From the NCBI GenBank assembly GCA_028293225.1, contig JAQGPE010000260.1, positions 1 to 5,151 on the forward strand: a DNA stretch of 5,151 bases, read 5' to 3'. This DNA comes from Akkermansiaceae bacterium (GTDB lineage Bacteria; Verrucomicrobiota; Verrucomicrobiia; Verrucomicrobiales; Akkermansiaceae). Below are positions 1-5,151 of the stretch, piece by piece. A program made the position numbers and the translations under genes. The notes under the pieces are model-generated. The model saw only the letters and a list, made by a program, of their open reading frames with translations, was not told the origin of the DNA and did not search any database. How positions within the stretch are numbered: the first letter of the stretch is position 1; each line of letters opens with the position of its first letter.

Positions 1-311
1 GATTTGGTCAGCCATCTCCATCCATCAATCAAAGCCTCAACGCCCGCGTCGGAGACGACCTGAACGAGGCTTCGAGCTACGGCTCACTGATTGGACTGAT
101 TTGCTGATTAACTGATTTAAATACAGAGAATTGAGGACAAAAAGAGATCTGAATTTCCTGGGATTGCTTCTGGACTCAAAAACAGAAAATCAAATCCCCT
201 GCCTTTCATCAGTTAATCAGCAAATCAGTCCAATCAGTGATCTCTGGCCCGAACGACCACCGATCTCCTCAAAACTCGACGTCCTGGCGTCTCAAATTTC
301 CGGCTGCCTCC
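1..311. other. Intergenic region downstream of rhaB, no supportable complete gene
   Basis: This stretch lies 3' of rhaB and runs to the left edge. It contains the inverted-repeat element at 84-240. Positions 1-83 are G+C-rich and open in more than one frame: a plus frame from position 3 ends at TGA 105-107 inside the left arm, and minus frames run off the left edge. A minus-strand ATG at 21-19, or a second at 15-13, could begin a gene continuing past the edge, but only five to seven codons are visible and the ribosome-site evidence is poor. Positions 241-311 show no gene and no convincing terminator. Confidence 0.5.
84..240. repeat. 157-bp element with perfect 33-bp inverted terminal repeats
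   Basis: Positions 84-116 are the exact reverse complement of 208-240, 33 of 33 bases, and the match stops abruptly on both sides. The arms enclose 91 bp (117-207) that are visibly richer in A+T than the flanking DNA. Each arm contains four CTGATT words, starting at 87, 96, 104 and 112 in the left arm. No direct target-site duplication is evident: the immediate flanks are GGC on the left and TCT on the right. No open frame in the centre looks like a protein, so this is not an autonomous transposon. It could be a MITE-like non-autonomous element, a dispersed intergenic repeat, or a long hairpin that ends or stabilises the rhaB transcript. The pairing is certain; the role is unknown. Confidence 0.85.
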
Positions 312-1814
312 TCAAGCGCTCATCGCCACCCTCGGCAGCACCCGCTCCACCGTCACGTCCAGGAAACGCAGATAGGCCTCTTCCCACGCCACCCGGTTCT
401 GTGGGAAATAGCTGACCATTTCGAAGGAATCCCGCACCAGCTTGCGTGCCGCCGCCACGTCCGGCAGGTGACCGGTCGCAATCATCTGCACCAGCGCATT
501 GCCGCAGGAAGTCGCCTCGATCGGGCCCGCGACGATCTCGATGCCGAGCGCGTCCGAAGTCGCTTGCGCGAGGAAAGCATTCTGAATCCCGCCGCCACCG
601 ACATTGAGCCGCTCGAAGCGACGGCCGGCCAGGCTGCAGAATTTCTCGTAGACCACCCGGTATTTCAGCGCCAGCGATTCGGAGGCCACCCGCAGGATCG
701 TGCCCTTGTCACGCGGCACGGCCTGGCCGGTGCGCTCGCAATAAGCGGCGATCTTGGCCGGCATGTCGCCGGGATGGGTAAAGGTGCTGTCGTCCGGATC
801 GATGAAAGCGGAGAACGAAGGCGCCGCCTCAGCCAGCTGCGCGAGATCCGCATAGCTGAGCTTTTCGCCATCCAGCGCCCACTGCCGCTTGCACTCCTGG
901 ATCAGCCACAGGCCGGCGATGTTCTTCAGGAACCTCACCGTGCCACCATATCCCAGCTCGTTGCAGCAGCGGGCGGCGAAGGCGGCGTCGGTCAGGATCG
1001 GTTCGCGCGTCTCCAGACCCATCAGCGACCAGGTGCCGGAGGAAAGCCACAGCGCGTCCTCTCCCTCCAGCGGGATGCCCACCACCGCCGAAGCCGTGTC
1101 ATGGGAGGCGCTCGCAACCACCGGGATGCCTTCGCGTCCGATAAATTTGGACACTTCCTTTCGGACCGGTCCGAGGATCGTCCCGGGAGCCACGATCTTG
1201 CCGAAAATCCGCCGCGGCAGACCCAGGGCGTCGATCACTTCCCAGGCCCAGTCGCCGGTGGCCGGATCGACCAATTGCGAGGTAGAGGCATTCGTCCGCT
1301 CCACGGCCTTTTCTCCGGTCAGCCAGTAAGCCAGCAGGTCAGGGATGAAGAGTAGCGTCGAAGCATGCATGAGGTCAGGGGAGCCCGCCTCCTTTTCCGC
1401 CATCAGGTGGAGGGAGGTGTTGTAGAAATTGGTCGTGATCCCCGTGTGCTGGTAGATCTCCTCCTCCGGCATCAGCCCGTGCATGACCGCCGGCATCCGC
1501 TCGTGGCGCGGGTCGCGGTACTGGTGGGGCATGCCGAGGAGCTGGCCCTGCTCATCCAGCAGGCCGTAGTCGCAGGCCCAGGTGTCGATCCCGATGGCCG
1601 CGATCTCACTGCCGTAGCGCTGGACCGCTTTTCGCAGGCCCTCCTGGATGTCCCGGAAGAGGCCGATGATGTTCCAGTAAGAACCGCCCGGCAGATCCGT
1701 GCCCGGATTGTCGAAGCGGTGGACATCCTCCAGACGGAGGGTTTTGAAATCGGTTTCGGCGGCAATGACGCGGCCGCTGCCGGCACCGAGATCGATGGAA
1801 AGAAAGACAGGCAT
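312..1814 (-). CDS. rhaB: Rhamnulokinase (L-rhamnulose kinase), FGGY carbohydrate kinase family
   Basis: This cytoplasmic kinase transfers the ATP gamma-phosphate to L-rhamnulose, giving L-rhamnulose 1-phosphate, the second intracellular step of rhamnose breakdown. The 500-residue protein is close to the roughly 490 residues usual for RhaB. The N-terminal FGGY domain opens with the phosphate-1 loop SIDLGAGSGRV (6-16). IDTWACDYGLLD (76-87) matches the RhaB substrate-binding segment. SHDTASAV (237-244) carries the expected catalytic base, Asp239. The C-terminal domain has the phosphate-2 loop SSGTWSLMG (258-266), the adenosine-binding NVGGGGIQNAF (404-414) and PIEATSCGNA (431-440). The ATG at 1814 places the phosphate loop at the normal distance from the N-terminus, although no Shine-Dalgarno motif precedes it. 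The gene lies 24 bp downstream of the DeoR gene on the same strand and is probably co-transcribed. No key residue is missing and no frameshift is seen. A kinase for another ketose is possible, but the neighbours favour rhamnulose. Confidence 0.95.
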   Translation of the reverse strand: MPVFLSIDLGAGSGRVIAAETDFKTLRLEDVHRFDNPGTDLPGGSYWNIIGLFRDIQEGLRKAVQRYGSEIAAIGIDTWACDYGLLDEQGQLLGMPHQYRDPRHERMPAVMHGLMPEEEIYQHTGITTNFYNTSLHLMAEKEAGSPDLMHASTLLFIPDLLAYWLTGEKAVERTNASTSQLVDPATGDWAWEVIDALGLPRRIFGKIVAPGTILGPVRKEVSKFIGREGIPVVASASHDTASAVVGIPLEGEDALWLSSGTWSLMGLETREPILTDAAFAARCCNELGYGGTVRFLKNIAGLWLIQECKRQWALDGEKLSYADLAQLAEAAPSFSAFIDPDDSTFTHPGDMPAKIAAYCERTGQAVPRDKGTILRVASESLALKYRVVYEKFCSLAGRRFERLNVGGGGIQNAFLAQATSDALGIEIVAGPIEATSCGNALVQMIATGHLPDVAAARKLVRDSFEMVSYFPQNRVAWEEAYLRFLDVTVERVLPRVAMSA

Positions 1815-1838
1815 GGACTGGGCGGGAAGCGGAGCGTT

Positions 1839-2603
1839 TTAGCGGCTGAAACGCAAGACACACGAAACGTTCTTTAACTGGGATTTACTAAAATTCCGAG
1901 CCTCCCTGTCCATCACGATCGCGTCCAGCTCGTCAAGTGACGCGAAATAAAAGTCGGTGTGCATGCCCAGTTTGGAGTGATCGATAAGTCCGCAGTTCCA
2001 ACCCGAATGCTTGAGCATCAATCGCTTGAGTCTCGCCTGCTCGGGGTTCGGCTCGCTGATTCCCTTGTCAGGATCCAGTCCGCCTCCCGAGAAGAAGAAA
2101 CGATCTATACGCAAAGATCTAAGCGCCGATTCTGTCAGCAGGCCCGAGAATCTTCTGCCGCGTGCGTCAAAAGATCCGCCGAGCTGGATCAAATCGATCC
2201 CTTCGTGACTCGAAAGTCTCTCCACGACCGCCAAAGAGTAGGTCACAATCCTCAGAGGCAGGCCGGTGGGGAGCTGCGAAGCCAGCTCCAGAGCGGTCGA
2301 ACTGGCGTCGAGCAGGATGGTCTCGCCACTGATCAGGAATTTCGCGGCCTCCTTGGCGATCGCGATCTTCTCGTCAAGCTGCCGCGCCTGCCGCTGGGAG
2401 TGCGACGGCTCGGCCAGCGGCGCGGTCGCATCCATCGCCCCGCCATGGGTGCGCTTCAGGTGTCCGCGCCTCCCCAGCAGGTCGAGATCCCGTCGAATCG
2501 TTTCCTCCGTGACTTCAAAGCTCTTGGCGAGATCGGTGGTGCGGACCGTCCCGTCCCGGCGGGCGAGTTCGAGAATCCGGCGTTGGCGTTCTGCGGCGAG
2601 CAT
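1839..2603 (-). CDS. DeoR-family transcriptional regulator, probable rhamnose repressor
   Basis: This is a DNA-binding regulator that probably represses the rhamnose genes until a phosphorylated intermediate binds; family members usually sense sugar phosphates. From the ATG at 2603 it has 254 residues, the family norm. The N-terminal DeoR helix-turn-helix covers about residues 5-57, with ERQRRILEL, then VTEETIRRDLDLL (31-43) as the recognition region, then KRTHGGA (50-56). The C-terminal sugar-isomerase-like sensor domain covers about 75-235: LLDASSTALELA (97-108), LGGSFD (141-146), FFSGGGLDPDKGISEPN (170-186) and IDHSKLG (207-213). The frame stays open to an ATG at 2684, but the added 27 residues (including SKQFPTNSH) do not resemble the family, and that start would overlap the divergent RhaEW start, so 2603 is preferred. 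It is the first gene of an operon with rhaB. DeoR-type rhamnose repressors are known in Rhizobium leguminosarum (RhaR) and Bacillus subtilis (YulB). The family is certain; the regulated pathway is inferred from context. Confidence 0.92.
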   Translation of the reverse strand: MLAAERQRRILELARRDGTVRTTDLAKSFEVTEETIRRDLDLLGRRGHLKRTHGGAMDATAPLAEPSHSQRQARQLDEKIAIAKEAAKFLISGETILLDASSTALELASQLPTGLPLRIVTYSLAVVERLSSHEGIDLIQLGGSFDARGRRFSGLLTESALRSLRIDRFFFSGGGLDPDKGISEPNPEQARLKRLMLKHSGWNCGLIDHSKLGMHTDFYFASLDELDAIVMDREARNFSKSQLKNVSCVLRFSR

Positions 2604-2640
2604 GTGGGAATTTGTGGGAAATTGCTTGCTTTGGTGGGTT
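2604..2640. promoter_or_regulatory. Candidate operator: phased GTGGG direct repeats
   Basis: GTGGGAA occurs at 2604-2610 and again at 2614-2620, and a related GTGGGTT at 2634-2640. The start-to-start distances are 10 and 20 bp, so all three would face the same side of the helix. On the minus strand they lie between a possible promoter and the DeoR start codon, a position suited to autorepression. DeoR-family operators often consist of repeated short motifs. That this is the binding site is inference. Confidence 0.35.
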
Positions 2641-2666
2641 TTGTTCCGCACACCGCTGGCCGTCAA
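2638..2666 (-). promoter_or_regulatory. Possible sigma-70-type promoter for the DeoR-rhaB operon
   Basis: On the minus strand TTGACG (2666-2661) is a good -35 match. It is followed after 17 bp by CAAAAC (2643-2638), which matches the -10 consensus at only three of six positions. Transcription would start near 2631, leaving a leader of about 28 nt before the ATG at 2603. The third GTGGG copy overlaps the -10 box. The weak -10 keeps confidence low. Confidence 0.3.
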
Positions 2667-2670
2667 TACA
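2641..2670 (+). promoter_or_regulatory. Weak candidate promoter for rhaEW
   Basis: TTGTTC (2641-2646) and AATACA (2665-2670) are separated by 18 bp and are the best -35/-10 pair I find before rhaEW. The -10 match is poor. If real, transcription would begin about 6 nt before the ATG at 2683, giving an almost leaderless message, in keeping with the missing Shine-Dalgarno motif. The promoter could also lie further upstream, inside the DeoR coding sequence. Confidence 0.18.
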
Positions 2671-2682
2671 AACCAAGCTGCC

Positions 2683-4884
2683 ATGTCCGAACCCCAAGCC
2701 TTCCGGTATGTAAACTACTCATGGGACGATGCGAAAGCCGCATCTCTCGATCCCGTCGAGCGTCTCGTTTACCGCTCGAACCTCCTCGGAGCGGACCAGC
2801 GCATCACCAACACCGGCGGTGGCAACACCTCCTCCAAGATCGTCGAAACCGACCCGCTTTCCGGTGAAGCCACCGAAGTGCTCTGGGTGAAGGGCTCCGG
2901 CGGCGACCTGCGCACCAGCAAGCGCGAGAATTTCTCCTCCCTCTACCAGCAGAAGCTGGTCGACCTGCAGCGGCCCTACGCCGCCCGCCCCGACAAGGGC
3001 CTCAAGAGCCAGGCCGAGGACGAAATGGTGGCGATGTACACCCACACCACCTTCAACCTCAACCCGCGCGCCTCGTCGATCGACACGCCCCTGCACAGCT
3101 TCCTCCCCGGCAAGCATGTCGACCACATGCACCCGAACGCGATCATCGCGATCGCCGCTTCCGCCAATTGCGAGAAGCTGACCCAGGAGATCTTCTCCGG
3201 CGAAATGGCCTACGTGCCGTGGATGCGCCCGGGCTTCGAGCTCGGCCTCGCCATGCAGGAAATCTCAAAGGCCCAGCCGGACGTGACGGCCATCATGATG
3301 GGCCAGCACGGCTTCATTTCGTGGGATGACGACGAGAAGGTCTGCTACCTCCGCACCCTGGAGTTCATCGAAAAGGCCGCCGCCTATATCGACGCCAAAT
3401 ACCAGGCCAAGGGCGGCGACGCCACCGTCTTCGGGGGCGCGAAATACACCACTCTCCCGGAAGAGCAGCGCCACGCCACCCTCGCCGCGATCCTGCCATG
3501 GCTGCGCGGCCAGGTCTCCCAGCAGAAGCGCTTCATCGGCACCATCCAGGACGACGAGAAGATTCTGCGCTTCGTGAACTCGGCCGATGCCCCGCGCCTC
3601 GCCGAACTCGGCACCTCCTGCCCGGACCACTTCCTGCGCACCAAGATCAAGCCACTCTACGTCGACTGGAATCCGCAGAGCGAAGACGCCGCCGCTCTCA
3701 AGGCCAAGCTGGCGGCCGGTCTGGAGCAGTATCGCAAGGACTACGCGACCTACTACGCCAACTCAAAGCACGCCAACTCTCCGGCCCTGCGCGACCCGAA
3801 CCCGACCGTGGTTCTGATCCCCGGCCTGGGCATGATCGCCTGGGGCAAGGACAAGTCCGAGTCCCGCGTGACCGCCGAGTTCTACAACTGCGCGGTGGAA
3901 GTCATGCGCGGCGCCGAAGCGATCGACGCCTACATCGCCCTCCCCCAGCAGGAAGCCTTCGACATCGAATACTGGCTGCTTGAGGAAGCGAAGCTCCAGC
4001 GCATGCCCGCCGAGAAGGAACTCGCCCGCCAGATCATCGTGGTCATCGGCGCCGGCTCCGGCATCGGCAAGGAAACCGCTCATCGCCTGGTCAAGGAAGG
4101 CGCGCACATCGTTTGCGTCGACCTGAATGCCGACGCAGCCGCTGGCACCGCCAAGGAAATCACCGACAAATACGGCCTCGGCATCGGGGTCGCCGGCACC
4201 GGCATTTCCAACTGCGGCCCGGCCGTCGCTCTCGCCGCGAACATCACCGACCGCGCCAGCATCCGCACGATGCTCGACCAGGTTGCCCTCGCTTACGGCG
4301 GCTTCGACTCCATCTGCGTCACCGCCGGCATCTTCGTGCCGAGCGACACCTCCGGCCACATCCCGGACGACAAGTGGGCGCTGACCTTCAACATCAACGT
4401 GACCGGTTCCTACCTGGTCGCCGATGAAGCCTTCAAGTCCTGGAAAGAACAGGGCCTGCGCGGCAACCTGGTCCTCACCACCTCGGCCAACGCCGCCGTC
4501 GCGAAAAAGGGCAGCCTCGCCTACGACACCTCGAAGGCCGCCGCCAACCACCTGGTCCGCGAACTGGCCATCGAGCTGTCGCCGTTGGTCCGCGTCAACG
4601 GCGTCGCTCCCGCCACCGTGGTGCAGGGTTCCGCCATGTTCCCTCGCGATCGCGTCATCGGCTCGCTGGCGAAATACAACATCGCCTACACCGACGACGA
4701 GGAGACCGAGTCCCTGGTCAGCAAGCTGGCGCAGTTCTACGCCGACCGCACCCTGACCAAGGCGCCGATCACTCCCGCCGACCAGGCCGAAGCCTACTTC
4801 CTGCTGGTGACCAACCGTCTCAGCAAGACCACCGGCCAGGTCATCACCGTCGACGGCGGCCTGCACGAAGCCTTCCTGCGCTGA
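2683..4884 (+). CDS. rhaEW: Bifunctional rhamnulose-1-phosphate aldolase / L-lactaldehyde dehydrogenase (RhaEW type)
   Basis: This 733-residue cytoplasmic fusion catalyses two consecutive steps. The class II aldolase half cleaves L-rhamnulose 1-phosphate to dihydroxyacetone phosphate and L-lactaldehyde, and the short-chain dehydrogenase half oxidises L-lactaldehyde to L-lactate. In the aldolase (about 20-430), GGGNTS (45-50) and GSGGDL (71-76) fit phosphate binding. HMHP (148-151) and GQHG (207-210) supply the probable zinc ligands His148, His150 and His209. The segment near 376-432 (PTVVLIPGLGMIAWGKDKS, then PQQEAFDIEYWLLEEAK) is typical of this fusion. The dehydrogenase (about 448-733) has a Rossmann GAGSGIG (456-462), Asp480 after strand 2 favouring NAD+, and the tetrad Asn572, Ser601, Tyr614 and Lys618, with Ser and Tyr 13 apart as usual. 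It ends in TGQVITVDGG. The frame is open further upstream, but that part is antisense to the DeoR gene, and the ATG at 2683 gives the normal family N-terminus. It is divergent from the regulator gene. Characterised relatives are named RhaEW; Bacillus subtilis YuxG is one. Confidence 0.95.
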   Translation: MSEPQAFRYVNYSWDDAKAASLDPVERLVYRSNLLGADQRITNTGGGNTSSKIVETDPLSGEATEVLWVKGSGGDLRTSKRENFSSLYQQKLVDLQRPYAARPDKGLKSQAEDEMVAMYTHTTFNLNPRASSIDTPLHSFLPGKHVDHMHPNAIIAIAASANCEKLTQEIFSGEMAYVPWMRPGFELGLAMQEISKAQPDVTAIMMGQHGFISWDDDEKVCYLRTLEFIEKAAAYIDAKYQAKGGDATVFGGAKYTTLPEEQRHATLAAILPWLRGQVSQQKRFIGTIQDDEKILRFVNSADAPRLAELGTSCPDHFLRTKIKPLYVDWNPQSEDAAALKAKLAAGLEQYRKDYATYYANSKHANSPALRDPNPTVVLIPGLGMIAWGKDKSESRVTAEFYNCAVEVMRGAEAIDAYIALPQQEAFDIEYWLLEEAKLQRMPAEKELARQIIVVIGAGSGIGKETAHRLVKEGAHIVCVDLNADAAAGTAKEITDKYGLGIGVAGTGISNCGPAVALAANITDRASIRTMLDQVALAYGGFDSICVTAGIFVPSDTSGHIPDDKWALTFNINVTGSYLVADEAFKSWKEQGLRGNLVLTTSANAAVAKKGSLAYDTSKAAANHLVRELAIELSPLVRVNGVAPATVVQGSAMFPRDRVIGSLAKYNIAYTDDEETESLVSKLAQFYADRTLTKAPITPADQAEAYFLLVTNRLSKTTGQVITVDGGLHEAFLR

Positions 4885-4919
4885 GGCGGCGAAAGGGCAG
4901 GGAATCGCTTCCCCGCCTC
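4883..4919 (+). other. Hairpin overlapping the rhaEW stop codon
   Basis: GAGGCGG (4883-4889) is the exact reverse complement of CCGCCTC (4913-4919). Inside, GGAA (4901-4904) can pair with TTCC (4909-4912) across a four-base loop, leaving an 11-nt bulge on the left side. The outer stem begins within the TGA stop codon. No T run follows, so it is not a standard terminator. It may protect the 3' end of the message or may be chance in G+C-rich DNA. Confidence 0.3.
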
Positions 4920-4941
4920 TCACACCTTCCATGCCATCAAG

Positions 4942-4980
4942 GGCAGGCGGCTCTCCGAAAGGGAGCCGCCTGTGCCTTTT
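4942..4980 (+). terminator. Rho-independent terminator of rhaEW
   Basis: Positions 4945-4955 pair with 4961-4971 (11 bp with one G-U pair) around the five-base loop CGAAA. The C4944-G4972 pair extends the stem, and GG/CC pairs at 4942-4943 and 4975-4976 can add to it across a two-base bulge. The run TTTT at 4977-4980 follows directly. It lies 57 bp after the rhaEW stop and before the convergent gene's stop at 5010. The minus-strand side lacks a clear T tract, so it should act mainly on the plus-strand transcript. Confidence 0.85.
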
Positions 4981-5009
4981 CCGGGTGTTGCTTCGCGCCA
5001 GGTGGCCGG

Positions 5010-5151
5010 TCACTTCGCCGGCTCCGGCTCACGTAGTAGTTCGAGATTCTCCCAAGCCGTCTGCTTCAGATCTCCGGCTGGGAATCGATCGACCCAGGCG
5101 GCCGCCAGGCCGGGCTCGGATTGGCCCCAGCGCTGGACGATCCCCATGACC
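5010..5151 (-). CDS. C-terminal end of an uncharacterised protein (partial, start outside window)
   Basis: The last 46 codons of a minus-strand gene read in from the right edge and stop at TGA (5012-5010). The visible segment contains VQRWGQSEPGLAAAWVDRF followed by PAGDLKQTAWENLELL, then an acidic, proline-containing tail ending EPEPAK. The spacing of Trp, Glu-Pro, Ala-Ala-Ala-Trp, Phe-Pro and Gly resembles the last unit of helical repeat proteins, common in Verrucomicrobia as I recall, in which units of the form W-x-x-x-D/E-P-x-x-A-A-x-W-x-x-x-x-P-x-G recur. The function of those proteins is not known to me. The gene converges on rhaEW across 125 bp that contain the terminator. An internal ATG at 5147-5145 is visible but is unlikely to be the start, because the frame continues beyond it to the edge. 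Coding character is good; the family assignment is from pattern memory. Confidence 0.6.
   Translation of the reverse strand, partial: VMGIVQRWGQSEPGLAAAWVDRFPAGDLKQTAWENLELLREPEPAK

Larger units (their letters stand above)
2604..2682. promoter_or_regulatory. Divergent promoter/operator region between the DeoR gene and rhaEW
   Basis: These 79 bp separate the start codons of two divergent transcripts, so the promoters of both must lie here or extend into the coding ends. Clustering a repressor gene, its operon partner and a divergent target around one short spacer suggests shared control by the DeoR protein. Neither start codon has a recognisable Shine-Dalgarno sequence. The placement is clear; the individual sites within it are tentative and listed separately. 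Confidence 0.7.

Noticed and set aside
1..21. Start of a minus-strand gene running off the left edge (MEMADQI or MADQI)
   Set aside because: Only five to seven codons are visible and the GGAG directly abuts the ATG, so the spacing is wrong for a ribosome site. It remains possible but cannot be supported here.
3..107. C-terminal end of a plus-strand gene truncated by the repeat element (TGA at 105-107)
   Set aside because: Codon third positions from about 33 to 83 are G+C-rich as in a gene, but the stretch is too short to recognise, and a minus frame there is also open.
271..291. Minus-strand terminator for rhaB (GACG/CGTC stem followed by TTTT)
   Set aside because: The stem is only 4 bp with a 6-base loop, too weak to support a terminator call.
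131..415. 94-codon plus-strand frame starting with TTG inside the repeat core
   Set aside because: It crosses the right repeat arm and the rhaB 3' end, has no ribosome site and no recognisable sequence.
237..1355. 372-codon plus-strand open frame opposite rhaB
   Set aside because: It is antisense to a clearly functional rhaB, is rich in Arg, His and Gln, and has no domain; a typical shadow in G+C-rich DNA.
2266..2682. Upstream extension of the rhaEW frame by 139 codons
   Set aside because: This part is the antisense of the DeoR gene, is rich in Arg and Ser without domain character, and precedes the normal family N-terminus at 2683.
2604..2684. Longer DeoR start at ATG 2684, overlapping the rhaEW start codon in CATG
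   Set aside because: The extra 27 residues do not fit the family, while MLAAERQRRILEL at 2603 is a typical DeoR N-terminus and leaves room for a promoter.
3763..5013. 416-codon minus-strand open frame opposite rhaEW
   Set aside because: It mirrors the biased codon use of rhaEW, is a low-complexity Gly/Ala/Val/Asp-rich sequence without recognisable domains, and spans the terminator.

Overview
This window is a compact L-rhamnose catabolic locus in high-G+C bacterial DNA. The best-supported lineage guess is Verrucomicrobiota (a Luteolibacter-like or related member). The reasons are the fused rhamnulose-1-phosphate aldolase/lactaldehyde dehydrogenase (also known from Planctomycetota, Chloroflexota, Rhizobiales and Bacillus), the lack of Shine-Dalgarno motifs before the genes, and a partial protein at the right edge of the 'W..(D/E)P..AA.W...FP.G' type that I associate with Verrucomicrobia. 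This assignment is inference, not proof.

Layout from left to right. Positions 1-311 hold no gene I can support, but carry an A+T-rich element (84-240) bounded by a perfect 33-bp inverted repeat whose arms are built from repeated CTGATT words. Positions 312-1814 (minus) encode rhamnulokinase (RhaB). Positions 1839-2603 (minus) encode a DeoR-family sugar-phosphate-responsive regulator, 24 bp upstream of rhaB and probably co-transcribed with it. A 79-bp divergent control region (2604-2682) has helically phased GTGGG repeats that could be an operator. Positions 2683-4884 (plus) encode a 733-residue RhaEW-type fusion of a class II aldolase and a short-chain dehydrogenase. It is followed by a strong intrinsic terminator at 4942-4980. 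The window ends in the last 46 codons of a convergent minus-strand gene (stop at 5010).

How the genes work together: RhaB phosphorylates L-rhamnulose to L-rhamnulose 1-phosphate. The aldolase half of RhaEW splits this into dihydroxyacetone phosphate and L-lactaldehyde, and the dehydrogenase half oxidises L-lactaldehyde with NAD+ to L-lactate. The DeoR protein most likely represses both transcripts from the shared intergenic region. L-rhamnose isomerase, mutarotase and the transporter are not in the window and must lie elsewhere, perhaps beyond the left edge. The metabolic genes match known families. The least explained structures are the inverted-repeat element downstream of rhaB and the phased repeats between the divergent genes.
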